A stretch of DNA of 56,190 nucleotides, taken from NCBI RefSeq assembly GCF_000585215.1, contig NZ_AONC01000076.1:1-56190 (forward strand). The letters are read 5' to 3'. Shown piece after piece: positions 42,681 to 54,353 of this stretch. Each line of letters starts with the position of its first letter. Position 1 is the stretch's first letter. Below the pieces are notes generated by a model. It was given only the letters and a program-made list of their open reading frames with translations, did no database searches and had not been told where the DNA came from. The stretch is from Imhoffiella purpurea. Its GTDB lineage: Bacteria; Pseudomonadota; Gammaproteobacteria; Chromatiales; Chromatiaceae. The translations under genes were made by a program, and so were the position numbers.

Positions 42681-42998
42681 TCATTGCTGGAGGCTGTGCA
42701 GCCGGGCGCGCAGGCGCTCCATCTCCTCCAGCAGTTCCAGGGCGAGCGCGGCCCCGGCGGCGTTGACGCCCAGGTCGCGCTCCAGACGCTGTGCGCAGCG
42801 GACGCGCCGGATGCTGACCGCGCTGAAGCGCCAGCGGGCCGGGTCGCGGCCGAGCGGATCCACGACGCCTTCCTCGACCAGTTCGAGCACCCGGTCCGCC
42901 GGCAGCCGGCAGGCCCGGCACAGCTCCGAGAGCGTCAGTTCGATGTCCTCCTCCAGCAGGTCGCCGGAGACGCGTGCGATGACATGGTTCTCGCTCAT
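42681..42998 (-). CDS. cbpM: Chaperone modulator CbpM
   Basis: The 105-residue MerR-like helical protein of the CbpM family binds the J domain of CbpA and inhibits it. Recognisable parts are LTLSELCRACRLPADRVLELVEEGVVDP, a winged-HTH-like start, and a C-terminal coiled coil LALELLEEMERLRARLHSLQQ. It starts 3 bp after the cbpA stop, as expected for the cbpA-cbpM pair. Confidence 0.87.
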   Translation of the reverse strand: MSENHVIARVSGDLLEEDIELTLSELCRACRLPADRVLELVEEGVVDPLGRDPARWRFSAVSIRRVRCAQRLERDLGVNAAGAALALELLEEMERLRARLHSLQQ

Positions 42999-43001
42999 CC
43001 T

Positions 43002-43955
43002 TCAAACCCCCAGATGGGCGCGCGGGTTGAATCCGAGCGCCTTCTCGAATGCCGCATAGGCGGCCTTGGCGGATTCGGAGTCGGCCTTGGGCAGGGCCAC
43101 CTGCAGGACCACGTAAAGGTCGCCCGGCTCCTTGGCCGGAATGCCCCGGCCCTTGAGTCGCAGCTTGCGGCCGCTCGTCGAGTTGGGCGGAATCTTGAGG
43201 TCCACCGCGCCGTTCGGCGTCGGCGCCTTCACCGTGGCGCCGAGCGCGGCCTCCCAGGGCGCGACCGGAAGCGTCAGATAGACGTCCTTGCCCTCGACCC
43301 GATAGACCGAATGGGGATGGAATTCGACCTCCAGAAAGAGGTCTCCCGGCCCGCCCTTGCCGGTTCCGGCACCGCCCTGTCCGGCGAGCCGGATGTGCTG
43401 TCCCTGGCGGATGCCCTTGGGGATGGAGACGTTGAGATTGCGCTCGGCGAGGCGCGGGCGTCCGTCCGGTCCCAGCTCGGTATGGCGCAGGTTGAGTGTG
43501 CGGGTCGTACCCCGGTAGGCGTCTTCGAGGTCGATCAGCACCTTGGCGTGGCTGTCCTCGCCGCGGGCGTGGAACTCGCGGCGCGATGACCGGGCATGGG
43601 CGCCGCCGAATCCGCCGCGTCCGAACAGGGACTCGAAGAAGTCGCTGAACTGGTCCGGGTCGGCACCGGTGAAGCCGCCGCCGTGGAACTCGAAGCCCTG
43701 GTCCCAGTCCGGCGGCGGACGGAAGTCCTGTCCGGACTTCCAGTTGGCGCCGAGCTGGTCGTAGGCGGTGCGCTTCTCCGGATCCTTCAGGACCTCGTAG
43801 GCCTCGCCGACCTCCTTGAATCGGGTCTCGGCCTCCGGCTCCTTGCTGACGTCCGGATGATACTTGCGGGCCAGCTTGCGATAGGCACGCTTGATCTCGT
43901 CCTGCGTGGCGTCGCGCTTGACCCCCATGATGTCGTAATAGTCTTTGAACTCCAT
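43002..43955 (-). CDS. cbpA: Curved DNA-binding protein/DnaJ-class co-chaperone CbpA
   Basis: The 317-residue J-domain protein starts MEFKDYYDIMGVKRDATQDEIKRAYRKLARKYHPD (HPD at 33-35). A Gly/Phe-rich linker (GFEFHGGGFTGADP) and two C-terminal substrate-binding beta domains follow. There is no zinc finger, which distinguishes it from DnaJ. It stimulates DnaK and is modulated by CbpM. ATG 43955 is chosen by analogy with CbpA N-termini; ATG 43967 would add MGKR. Confidence 0.92.
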   Translation of the reverse strand: MEFKDYYDIMGVKRDATQDEIKRAYRKLARKYHPDVSKEPEAETRFKEVGEAYEVLKDPEKRTAYDQLGANWKSGQDFRPPPDWDQGFEFHGGGFTGADPDQFSDFFESLFGRGGFGGAHARSSRREFHARGEDSHAKVLIDLEDAYRGTTRTLNLRHTELGPDGRPRLAERNLNVSIPKGIRQGQHIRLAGQGGAGTGKGGPGDLFLEVEFHPHSVYRVEGKDVYLTLPVAPWEAALGATVKAPTPNGAVDLKIPPNSTSGRKLRLKGRGIPAKEPGDLYVVLQVALPKADSESAKAAYAAFEKALGFNPRAHLGV

Positions 43956-44020
43956 ACGCTTACCCATCGCGTTGCGTATCGATGCTGTCTTCCGTCCCCG
44001 AGGATCGGTCCCTGAGTCAT

Positions 44021-44036
44021 CGGGACCCGAGTCCCG
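44021..44036. terminator. Short hairpin between the radical SAM gene and cbpA
   Basis: CGGGAC (44021-44026), loop CCGA, GTCCCG (44031-44036). It lies in the 165-bp gap between the end of the radical SAM gene and the start of cbpA, both on the minus strand. It is weak evidence for a transcription boundary, as no T-run follows. Confidence 0.3.
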
Positions 44037-44120
44037 GGGCTCCGTCGTGCAAGATGGAGACGCCGGCAGTCATTCCACAGGCGGCGCGCGGGAATCCGTT
44101 CGGGTCCCAGTCTCTACGGA

Positions 44121-45710
44121 TCAGGCCACCTCGCGCAGATCGGCGACTCTCCGCTCGCGCTCGCGATAGACGGCCAGCTGATCCCGGATCTGGCGTCTGA
44201 CCGTCTCGCGATAGGGCAGGAAATGCTCGATGTAGGCGCAGAGACCCAGATAGCTGCCGATGCCGCGCCGATTGTGCCGGAACATCTGCCACAGGTGCCG
44301 CCAGAAGACGAGACGCGTCTTGCGCACCACGCCCTGGCGCCACAGGATGGTCAGTGCGGCTCGGGCGAGACTGGGGTCGGACGGACGCTTGGCCTTGAGC
44401 TTGCGTCGGCTCGGGTTGGTATGGACGTCGGCCCGACCCAGCACCCGGTAGTGGGCATAGGTGCGATCCAGATAGCGCCGGGCGTCGAAGAGTTCGTAGA
44501 AGCCCTCGACATATTCGCGCGCGATCTCTTCGACCGGACGGGTGGGGACGAAGTTCAGCAGCGAGGTCTGGTTGAGATGCACCTCGCCTTCGCGCAGCCG
44601 TCCCTCCTTGGCGAGCCGTTTCCACAGGGCGGTCCCGGGCAGCGCCTGGAGCATGCTGAAGGTGGTCAGCGGGATCTTGTTGCGTTCGACGAAATCGACG
44701 ATGCGCTGACCGGCACCGGGACGCTCGCCGTCGAATCCGATAATGAATCCGGCCATGACCCGCAGCCCGCTGCCGGCGATGGCCTCGACCGCCGCATCGA
44801 GCGAGGCGCGGGTGTTCTGGGTCTTGTGGCTGGCCAGCAGGCTCTCCTCGTCCGGGGTCTCGATGCCGATGAAGACCGAGCCGAAATTGCAGTCGACCAT
44901 CAGGTCCATGAGTTCCTGATCGCGCGCCAGATCCAGGGAGGCCTCGGTGGAGAAGTTGAAGGGGAAGCCGTGCTCGCGTTGCCAGACGAGCAGCGCCCGC
45001 AGCATCTCCTTGGCTCGCGCCTTGTTGCCGATGAAGTTGTCGTCGACGACGAAGACGCTGCGCCGCCAGCCCAGCGCGTAGAGCCTATCCAGCTCGGCCA
45101 GCACCTGCTCCGGGGTCTTGGTGCGCGGCCGGCGGCCGTAGAGGACGATGATGTCGCAGAACTCGCAGCGGAAGGGGCAGCCGCGCGAATACTGGATGGC
45201 CATCTCGCTGTAGGCGTCGAGGTCGAGCAGATCGAAGCGCGGGATGGGCGTCCGGGTGATGTCCGGCTTGACGCCCTCGGCGCGGAAGGTCCCGCCCTCG
45301 ACGCCCCTGGCCAGTGCCTCCAGCCACAGGGGGACGGTGATCTCGGCCTCGTCCAGGACCAGGTACTCGACCCCGGCCCGCTCCAGTTCCTCGGGCAGTG
45401 CCGTCGCATAGGGGCCGCCGCAGACCGTCGGCTTGCCGTGCCGCCGTGCCTCGGCGATGGCGGCGAGCATGTCGTCCTTCTGCACCAGCATGCCGGACAG
45501 CATCACCATGTCGGCCCAAATCCAGTCTTCCTCGTCGATCTCCTCGATATTGCGGTCCCGCAAGCGCAGCTCCCAATCCTCGGGCAGCGTGGCCGCGACC
45601 GTGATGAGCCCGAGCGGGGGCATCATGGCCCGTTTGCCGACGAGTTCGAGCGCCTTCTCGAACGACCAGTAACTCTCCCGAAACTTGGGATAGACCAACA
45701 GCGCGCGCAT
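44121..45710 (-). CDS. B12-binding domain radical SAM protein (DUF4070 type)
   Basis: The 529-residue protein has an N-terminal cobalamin-binding-like Rossmann domain (residues 1-130; MRALLVYPKFRESYWSFEKAL, VCGGPYATALPEE). The radical SAM domain has C178-C182-C185 (RGCPFRCEFCDIIVLYGRRPR), VDDNFIGNKARAKEML and IGFDGE. The C-terminus (about 380-529) fits DUF4070. Related proteins include methylases of hopanoids and chlorins as well as many uncharacterised enzymes; the substrate here is unknown. Standing outside the bch cluster gives no hint. GAGGA precedes ATG 45710. Confidence 0.85.
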   Translation of the reverse strand: MRALLVYPKFRESYWSFEKALELVGKRAMMPPLGLITVAATLPEDWELRLRDRNIEEIDEEDWIWADMVMLSGMLVQKDDMLAAIAEARRHGKPTVCGGPYATALPEELERAGVEYLVLDEAEITVPLWLEALARGVEGGTFRAEGVKPDITRTPIPRFDLLDLDAYSEMAIQYSRGCPFRCEFCDIIVLYGRRPRTKTPEQVLAELDRLYALGWRRSVFVVDDNFIGNKARAKEMLRALLVWQREHGFPFNFSTEASLDLARDQELMDLMVDCNFGSVFIGIETPDEESLLASHKTQNTRASLDAAVEAIAGSGLRVMAGFIIGFDGERPGAGQRIVDFVERNKIPLTTFSMLQALPGTALWKRLAKEGRLREGEVHLNQTSLLNFVPTRPVEEIAREYVEGFYELFDARRYLDRTYAHYRVLGRADVHTNPSRRKLKAKRPSDPSLARAALTILWRQGVVRKTRLVFWRHLWQMFRHNRRGIGSYLGLCAYIEHFLPYRETVRRQIRDQLAVYRERERRVADLREVA

Positions 45711-45775
45711 CCTGTGTCCTCGTTATCATCTCGCCCTCGAACGGGGCGTATCACGGGGCGGCACGCTAACAGACT

Positions 45776-45820
45776 TGTGGGCGGCTTCAAACGTCTATCG
45801 GCCGATGAAGCCAACCCACA
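45776..45820. other. Long imperfect inverted repeat upstream of the radical SAM gene
   Basis: TGTGGG-C-GGCTTC (45776-45788) pairs with GAAGCC-AA-CCCACA (45807-45820), twelve pairs with a small internal bulge. The 18-base loop contains the palindrome ATCGGCCGAT. It lies 66 bp upstream of the radical SAM start in a 333-bp gap (45711-46043). The gap also has direct repeats ACGGGGCG (45741-45748, 45753-45760). No gene is seen in it. I see no cobalamin-riboswitch B12 box. Confidence 0.5.
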
Positions 45821-46043
45821 GCGCACGCGATTGCCCGATGGTCTCGCGCCGTGGAATCGAGAGGACAGGCCAGGATTTCTCGTGGCGGGCTGGCAGGAAG
45901 ATGGGCTGCCCAGTAACGTCACGCCCGGCGGGCGGACGTGACGAACGACGGCTTGGCGGGAATCTGGTGCTGGCGGGGCTATTCTGACGCCGGCTCGGAT
46001 CCCTGTCCGGGATTCGCGTCCGTCGTCGGTCCGAGACGGGCCG

Positions 46044-46262
46044 TCAGGCCGTGACGTTGATGTTTCCGCCGACACCCTCCGGCAGGCCGGCGGAGCTGGT
46101 GCCAGAGACGGACTGGATCAGTTGGGTCGCCGCCTGTTCCTGGGTGTCCATCGCCTTCTTGAGCACGGAAACGCTCACGGCGTTGCCGACCTCCGCGTTG
46201 CTCATCGCGGTGGACAGTTGGCCGATGGCTGCGGGCGAGCCGCTGAACGAAGAGATATCCAT
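46044..46262 (-). CDS. YjfB-like putative motility protein
   Basis: The 72-residue protein MDISSFSGSPAAIGQLSTAMSNAEVGNAVSVSVLKKAMDTQEQ... ends in NINVTA. It matches the small YjfB_motility family: an N-terminal MDI, a central VSVLKKAMDTQEQAATQLIQS helix and a glycine-rich tail. The family is named after association with flagellar regulons, but the function is not established. No motility gene is nearby. GGAG lies 10 bases before ATG 46262. Confidence 0.72.
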   Translation of the reverse strand: MDISSFSGSPAAIGQLSTAMSNAEVGNAVSVSVLKKAMDTQEQAATQLIQSVSGTSSAGLPEGVGGNINVTA

Positions 46263-46465
46263 GGGGCGATTTCTCCAGTGATGCTTTGAGTGGATACGGT
46301 ATAAGTGGTTATCGGCACGCGAACCGGATTCTCAAGCGGGAGTATATCGATGAGGCCGTTTTCGGCCGACGAACGCGTCACAGATTCGAGCACATGTCGA
46401 CTGCAGGTCGGATTGCGGCGAAGGCTCGATTGGGGCGGCGACGAGGAGCCGAGGAGCGGGAGGGC

Positions 46466-46492
46466 AAAAGAAAACCGGCGCGAGGCCGGTTT
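46466..46492 (-). terminator. Intrinsic terminator of the tRNA-fMet unit
   Basis: On the minus strand AAACCGGC (46492-46485) pairs with GCCGGTTT (46479-46472), loop CTCGC, followed by a T-rich run (TTTTCTTTT, 46474-46466). It begins 9 bp after the tRNA 3' end. Confidence 0.8.
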
Positions 46493-46501
46493 CTTCGTAT
46501 G

Positions 46502-46578
<77 letters not shown>

Positions 46579-46651
46579 TCTGTCTGTATCGCCGCGCTTG
46601 GGCGCAGCCGAAAATGCTTGTCAAGTTGGCTGGCGCCTAACTGAGCTGCAT

Positions 46652-46680
46652 ATCATATTGTCTTTGACTGCTTCAGTCAA
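46652..46680 (-). promoter_or_regulatory. Promoter of tRNA-fMet
   Basis: On the minus strand TTGACT (46680-46675), a 17-bp spacer and TATGAT (46657-46652) form a near-consensus sigma-70 promoter. The predicted transcript start is about 65 nt before the tRNA 5' end. The -35 box is one arm of a perfect dyad TTGACTG-CTT-CAGTCAA (46664-46680). Confidence 0.75.
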
Positions 46681-46809
46681 GGCCGGATGACCGAGCGACA
46701 GTCGACCGTTATCCGAGCGCGACTGCGGCGGGGTTGGGATAGACTGGGTGCGGCATCGATCCTTGTCGCGCCGGCGAGGGACGGGTTGGCGCCAATAGGG
46801 GATGGGGGA

Positions 46810-47945
46810 ATGAGGTTCCATTTCAACTGGTTGGGGTTTTTCTTCTTGCTCGCTACGCTTGCGCTCGCTGGGGCCGCGTCGGCACGGGCACTGATGGTCA
46901 ACGCCTACTATGGCGAGTATCTGGCGGACACCAAGGAACCGGGCATTTCTGCGGCCTCGCTGAAGGGACCGATTTTGGAGCCCTGGCGATTCGTCGAGCG
47001 GGCCCGAGGCTCCTATACGATCGGTGTGCTCTTTCCACAGCTCGAGGATTCCTACTGGGGCGCGGTCGATTTCGGGATCGCCGAGCGGGCGGTTTCGGGC
47101 GGCGTCGCCTTCGACCTCCTGGAAGCGGGGGGCTATCCCAACCTGGCCGTTCAGGTCCAGCAGCTGCATCGGCTGCGGGACCTGGGTGTGGATGGCGTGA
47201 TCCTGGCCGGGGTGGCCTACGACAAGCTGGATTCGGAGGTGGCGCTGACGGTGGCGGCGGGAATTCCGGTGGTGGCGGTGATCAACGACATCCGGGCGCC
47301 GCGGATCCAGGCCAAATCGATGGTGCCCTTCTACGAGATGGGCGCCAAGGTGGGTGAATATCTGCGCGAAAAGCTGGACGTGCGGCCGCTGAAGGTCGCC
47401 TTCTTCCCCGGCCCCAGGGACAGCGGCTGGGCGCCCGAGAGCCTGGAGGGGTTCGTCGAGGCGCTCGAGGGCGTACCGGGGATCCGGACGCTGACGCCGC
47501 TCTGGGGCGATACCGACGAGAGAACCCAGCGCAGCCTGATTCGACGGGCCTTTCATTTCTATCCGGATATCGACTGTCTGGTGGGCAACGCGGTGATGGC
47601 CGAGGTCGCCCCGAGCGTTCTCGGCGAGCTCGGACGCCCTCCCGGGGCGGTACGCATCCTCTCGACCTATTTGACTCCGGAGGTCTATGCGCATATTCAG
47701 GCCGGCCGGATCGAGGCCGCGCCGGCCGATCTCAACATCGACCAGGGGCGTATCGCCATGGACATGATGATCCGGCTCCTGGACGGACAGCGCCCCGGGG
47801 TAGATTTCCCCTTCCGCGCCGGTCCGCAGATCCCGATCCTGACCACGGAGACCATCCGGGAGTATCCGTTCGAGCGTCTGTTCGGCGATCGCGGCTTCGA
47901 GCCGGTCTTGCGCTACCGACCGGACGTGTCCGAGGCCGAGGCGCC

Positions 47946-47949
<4 letters not shown>
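46810..47949 (+). CDS. TorT-like periplasmic sugar-binding-fold sensor protein
   Basis: The 379-residue protein has a signal peptide (LGFFFLLATLALAGAASARA, ends near residue 26). The periplasmic-binding-protein type 1 fold has IGVLFPQLEDSYWGAVDFGIAERA, LGVDGVILAGVAYDKL and FPGPRDSGWAPESLEGFVEAL. It matches TorT, which in E. coli binds TMAO with the sensor kinase TorS. The ligand here is uncertain. The start at ATG 46810 gives a proper signal peptide, though the GGGGG upstream is very close. It overlaps the histidine kinase gene by four bases (ATGA). Confidence 0.78.
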
Positions 47950-50251
<2,302 letters not shown>

Positions 50252-50255
<4 letters not shown>

Positions 50256-50668
50256 TGGAGCAGGGGATCCTGCTGTGCGTGGACGACGAGATGATGGTAC
50301 TCAGCGCCCTGCGGGATCAGCTGAGGCGCGTCTATGGCCACCGTCACCTGATCGAGATCGCGGAGAGCGCGGAGGAGGGCCTGGAGATCCTCGACGAACT
50401 GGCCGGCGAAGGCTATATCCCACTGGTCATCATCTCGGACTGGCTGATGCCCGGCATGAAGGGCGACGAGTTCCTCATCGAGGCGCATCGCCGCTTTCCT
50501 CACGTCATCAAGATCATGCTCTCGGGGCAGGCCGACGATGAGGCGGTTCTGCGCGCGCGCGCCCACGCCAATCTGCATGAGTTCATCGTCAAGCCCTGGT
50601 GCGCGGAGGTGCTGATCGCCTCGATCGACGCCGGACTCGACGCCTTCTGGCGGCGTGAGGGGGCATGA
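50252..50668 (+). CDS. Stand-alone response regulator receiver protein
   Basis: The 138-residue CheY-like receiver domain has LLCVDDEMMVLSALRDQLR (acidic pair), phospho-acceptor Asp63 in ISDWLMPGMKGDEF, and the conserved KPW at the end (FIVKPWCAEVL). There is no output domain, so it probably acts as a relay. ATG 50252 overlaps the kinase stop; ATG 50255 is also possible. The receiver resembles the N-terminal receiver of the next protein, suggesting duplication. Confidence 0.88.
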
Positions 50669-50744
50669 TGGTCGCGCGCTCGCCGATGTCCGGGGCGACG
50701 CGGGGTCAGAGCGGGCAGGCTGCCGGCGGGCCGAGGCGGCGCGG

Positions 50745-51737
50745 ATGACCCAGAGCGCGATTCTCTGTGTCGATGACGAGCCCATGGTCCTCAGCGCGCT
50801 GCGCACCCTGCTGGAGCAGCACCTCAAAGAGGTCCAGGTGATCGAGGTGGCCGAGTTGGCCGTCGAGGCGTTGGAGGTGGTGGACGAGCTGCTCCAGGAT
50901 GGGATCGAGCTGAAGGCGGTCGTCGCCGATTACCTCATGCCTCAGATGCGTGGCGACGAGCTGCTGGTACGCATCCATCGGCGGTTGCCGCGGACCAAGA
51001 CGATCCTGCTCACCGGGCAGAGCGACATCGGCGGGGTGAAGCGGGCGATCAACGAGGCCGATCTCTATCGCTTCATCGAGAAACCCTGGCACAACGAGGA
51101 CCTGCTGCTGACGCTGAGGGGCGCGCTCACCGCCTACGACCAGGGGCGCGAGCTGGAGCGTCAGAACGATCAGCTGCGCCGGCTCAACGAGGAGCTGGAA
51201 CTCAAGGTCGCCGAGCGTACCCGCGAGCTGGCGGAGAAGAACCGGGAGCTCGAGCGCCTCTCGGCTACGGACTGTCTCACCGGCCTCTGCAATCGCCTGA
51301 AATTGAACGAGGAGCTCGAACGCGAGCTGTCGCTGGCCAAGCGTTACGGCACGCCCTTTTCCATTCTGCTGATGGACATCGATCGCTTCAAACGGGTCAA
51401 CGACACCTATGGCCATCAGGCGGGCGATCGCGTCCTGGTCGAACTCGCCGGCATCCTGCGCCGTTCCGTTCGCGACACCGACCGGGTCGGACGCTGGGGG
51501 GGAGAGGAATTCCTCACCATCTGCGCCGAGACCCCTCTTGCCGGAGCCTCGCGTCTGGCCGAGAACCAGCGTGCCGCGATCGCGGCCCACGACTTTCCGA
51601 TCGTCGGCGGCTGCACTGCGAGCTTCGGGGTCAGCGAATACCGCGAGGGCGACAGCATCGAGAGCCTGATCTCTCGGGCGGATGCGGCCTTGTATCGGGC
51701 CAAGGAGGCCGGGCGCAATCGGGTCGAGGCCGGATGA
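50745..51737 (+). CDS. Response regulator with GGDEF diguanylate cyclase domain
   Basis: The 330-residue protein has a receiver domain (residues 1-125; Asp62 in VADYLMPQMRGDE), a coiled-coil linker (LERQNDQLRRLNEELELKVAERTRELAEKNRELERL) and a GGDEF domain (165-330) with an active-type GGEEF motif. The inhibitory site RDTD lies five residues before GGEEF, implying product inhibition by c-di-GMP. ATG 50745 has GAGG 8 bases upstream; an earlier in-frame GTG-type start would overlap the preceding gene. It is the likely output of the TorT-like/kinase/receiver cascade, converting an external signal into c-di-GMP. Confidence 0.88.
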   Translation: MTQSAILCVDDEPMVLSALRTLLEQHLKEVQVIEVAELAVEALEVVDELLQDGIELKAVVADYLMPQMRGDELLVRIHRRLPRTKTILLTGQSDIGGVKRAINEADLYRFIEKPWHNEDLLLTLRGALTAYDQGRELERQNDQLRRLNEELELKVAERTRELAEKNRELERLSATDCLTGLCNRLKLNEELERELSLAKRYGTPFSILLMDIDRFKRVNDTYGHQAGDRVLVELAGILRRSVRDTDRVGRWGGEEFLTICAETPLAGASRLAENQRAAIAAHDFPIVGGCTASFGVSEYREGDSIESLISRADAALYRAKEAGRNRVEAG

Positions 51738-51785
51738 GACCCTCGCCGCCCCACAGGCGGGGCGACGCGGGCCGATGCGGCATCC

Positions 51786-52709
51786 TCAATACAGCTCCGG
51801 GCGCCGATCCTGCAGATAGTCGGTGTTCTCCGGGTGCGTCGGGCCATAGTCGGAGGGGATGCAGTCGGCGATCAGAAGGGTCGGCTCGTTCTTGGCGGCG
51901 ACCATCGGCTCGCCATGGGGATTGGCGATCACACTGTTGCCCAGGTAGCGCCCCACGGGCTCCGAGTCCAGCGTCTCGCCCTGGCAGCGGTTGCTGTAGC
52001 ACACGAAGAGCCCGTTTTCCCAGGCGTGCGCCGGGATCAGGGTCTTGGCGATGTCCGGGTAGGCGGGCGAGGTCCATTGCCCGGTCGAGAGCCGGGTCGA
52101 TTCGTCGGCCGCGGTGGGGATGACCACCAGCTTGGCGCCCTCGAGCGCGAGCCGTCGCGTGAGCTCCGGGAACTCGGCCTCGTAGCAGTTCAGCAGGCCG
52201 ACCGGGAAGCCGTTGATCGCGTGGACGGTGAGAGCCGGTCCTTCCTCCGGGTAGAGATATCCGGGCGTCCAGATCTTCTTCTCGTCGGGGCCCCAGAGGT
52301 GGGTCTTGCGATAGTTCTTGAGCAGGCTTCCGTCGGGACCGAACAGGGCGATCGCATCGTAGTAACGGGTCTCGCCGGCGACCTCGGCCCGCTCGGGATA
52401 GGGACAGACGATGCCGATTCCCTTCTCCCCGGCGATCGCCGCGACCTCGCTCAGGGTCTCGTCACCGGGGCTCATGGCGAGCGCATAGAGCCGGTCCGGC
52501 GGCACCGCATAGCCGCTCAGGTAGAGCTCGGGAAAGCTGATCAGCTGGGCGCCAAGGCCGAGCGCGATCCCCGCGGCGGATTCGAGCCGGTCGAGATTGT
52601 GTCGCACGGCATCGGTCGTTCCCGCCGGCCCCGTGTCCTGGAACACGGCCAGGCGAATGCCCTGGCCGTGCGCGGGAGGTGTCGTCTTGATATAGCTGTT
52701 GATGATCAT
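51786..52709 (-). CDS. Nitrilase-superfamily carbon-nitrogen hydrolase
   Basis: The 307-residue protein has the catalytic triad Glu61 (ISFPELYLSGY), Lys135 (NYRKTHL) and Cys175 (GLLNCYEAEFPE). The superfamily hydrolyses amides, nitriles or N-carbamoyl groups; YEAEFPE after the cysteine points to an amidase-type branch. The substrate is not fixed by sequence. GAGGA precedes ATG 52709. It follows the glutamate decarboxylase gene on the same strand (46-bp gap), so a function in amine or omega-amide metabolism connected with GABA is a reasonable guess. Confidence 0.85.
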   Translation of the reverse strand: MIINSYIKTTPPAHGQGIRLAVFQDTGPAGTTDAVRHNLDRLESAAGIALGLGAQLISFPELYLSGYAVPPDRLYALAMSPGDETLSEVAAIAGEKGIGIVCPYPERAEVAGETRYYDAIALFGPDGSLLKNYRKTHLWGPDEKKIWTPGYLYPEEGPALTVHAINGFPVGLLNCYEAEFPELTRRLALEGAKLVVIPTAADESTRLSTGQWTSPAYPDIAKTLIPAHAWENGLFVCYSNRCQGETLDSEPVGRYLGNSVIANPHGEPMVAAKNEPTLLIADCIPSDYGPTHPENTDYLQDRRPELY

Positions 52710-52755
52710 GGCGTCCTCGTTTCGGATGAGTGCCGCATTGGCTCGGGTCTGTCGC

Positions 52756-54144
52756 TCAGTGCGCGAACCGTGGTGCAGGTGCCCTGGGTTCGTGTCCGCT
52801 CAGTCCCTCGAAGTGATCGACCGCCTTGCCGATATCGGCGAGCAGCATCTCGGCCATGTCGGCGCTGAATCCCTCGCGCACCACGATGCGCAGCACCGCG
52901 ACCTCCTCGGCATGCTCGGGCATGGTGTAGGCGGGCACCTGCCAGCCCGATTCGCGCAGCTTGTGCGAGACGTCGAAGACGTTGTAGCCCTGGATCGAGT
53001 CTTTCAGCTTGAAGGCGAAGACGGGGATGGTGCTGGCGTCGCTGACCAGCTCGAATGGACCGAGCGCCTCGATGCCCTGGGCGAGGGTCATGGCCGTGTC
53101 GCGCAGGGCCTCCATGATCTGGGTGTAGCCGGCCCGGCCGAGACGCAGGAAGTTGTAGTACTGGCCGACGACCTGATTGCCGGGGCGCGAGAAGTTCAGG
53201 GTGAAGGTCGGCATGTCGCCGCCGAGATAGTTGACGTGGAACACCAGATCCTCGGGCAGATCGGCGTGGCTGCGCCACACCACCCACCCGATGCCGGGGT
53301 AGACCAGGCCGTACTTGTGGCCCGAGACGTTGATCGACTTGACCAGCGGCAGCCGGAAGTCCCACTTCAGCTCCGGCTGCAGGAAGGGCGCGACGAAGCC
53401 GCCGCTGGCGGCGTCGACGTGCATCGGGATCTCCCAGCCGCTGGTCGCGTTCTGGGCGGCAAGTGCATCGTGGATGGCCTCGATCGGCTCGTACTCGCCG
53501 GTGAAGGTGGTGCCGAGGATCGCCACGACGCCGATGGTGCGCTCGTCGGTGCGCTCGATCACCTCATCGGGCGTGATCACGTAGCGGCCCTTCTGCATCG
53601 GGATGTAGCGCGGCTCGACGTCCCAGTAGCGGCAGAACTTCTCCCACACCACCTGGACGTTGGCGCCGAGGATCAGGTTGGGACGATGGGTGTCCTTGCC
53701 CTGCGCCCGGCGGCGCTCGCGCCAGCGCCACTTGAGCGCCATGCCGGCCAGCATCACCGCCTCGCTGGAGCCGATCGCGGAGGCGCCGACGCCCTGGTCC
53801 GGGGCGTTGAACAGATCGGAGACGATGTTGACGCAACGCGCCTCGATCTCGGCCGTGCGCGGGTACTCGTCCTTGTCGATCATGTTCTTGTCGAAGGCCT
53901 CGGCCATCAGCCGCTCGGCCTGCGGCTCCATCCAGGTGGTGACGAAGGTCGCCATGTTGAGCCGGGCGTTGCCGTCGAGCATCAGCTCGTCGTGGATGAG
54001 GTCGTAGGCGGTGTCGGGGGCCATCTCGTGCTCGGGAAGCCGGTACTTGGGCACCGCGTTCTGCATGCCTCGACGCGCATAGGCGGGCGCCAATAGCTCG
54101 TCGGCGTCTTCCGGGCGGATCGCTTCGATCTTCTTGGTCAGCAT
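52756..54144 (-). CDS. gadB: Glutamate decarboxylase (PLP-dependent)
   Basis: The 462-residue group II decarboxylase converts glutamate to GABA with proton consumption. NMATFVTTWMEPQAERLM, GSSEAVMLAGMALKWRWR, HVDAASGGFVAPF and the PLP lysine in NVSGHKYGLVYPGIGW (about residue 275) match bacterial GadA/GadB. The C-terminus ends in PRFAH, with a histidine near the end as in GadB forms that self-inhibit at neutral pH. No GABA antiporter is next to it. It has its own start at ATG 54144, divergent from the Wadjet genes. Confidence 0.92.
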   Translation of the reverse strand: MLTKKIEAIRPEDADELLAPAYARRGMQNAVPKYRLPEHEMAPDTAYDLIHDELMLDGNARLNMATFVTTWMEPQAERLMAEAFDKNMIDKDEYPRTAEIEARCVNIVSDLFNAPDQGVGASAIGSSEAVMLAGMALKWRWRERRRAQGKDTHRPNLILGANVQVVWEKFCRYWDVEPRYIPMQKGRYVITPDEVIERTDERTIGVVAILGTTFTGEYEPIEAIHDALAAQNATSGWEIPMHVDAASGGFVAPFLQPELKWDFRLPLVKSINVSGHKYGLVYPGIGWVVWRSHADLPEDLVFHVNYLGGDMPTFTLNFSRPGNQVVGQYYNFLRLGRAGYTQIMEALRDTAMTLAQGIEALGPFELVSDASTIPVFAFKLKDSIQGYNVFDVSHKLRESGWQVPAYTMPEHAEEVAVLRIVVREGFSADMAEMLLADIGKAVDHFEGLSGHEPRAPAPRFAH

Positions 54145-54353
54145 CTCGGATCACTCCGTGTGGGTGGCTCGGGACTGCGGGGCCGATGCTCTCACATCCG
54201 CGGGCGGGCTGTCCTTCGCGCATGCTCGTCGCCCGAGGGGGTATCTCGCGCGGCGATGCCCGGGCATGCGGTCAAATTCCTTGTTCGCAGTCTTCTCCCG
54301 ATGCTAGGGTCCAGGCTCATCACAGAACCGGCCGCGATACACTCCAGCCACGG
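54145..54353. promoter_or_regulatory. Divergent region between gadB and the Wadjet genes
   Basis: TTGTTC (54281-54286) and TAGGGT (54305-54310), 18 bp apart, could form a weak promoter for the plus-strand operon. A perfect 12-bp palindrome ATGCCCGGGCAT sits at 54256-54267, just upstream, and could be an operator. No gene is seen. Confidence 0.3.

Noticed and set aside
45711-46043. Cobalamin riboswitch upstream of the B12-binding radical SAM gene
   Set aside because: An inverted repeat is present but the conserved B12-box sequence could not be found.
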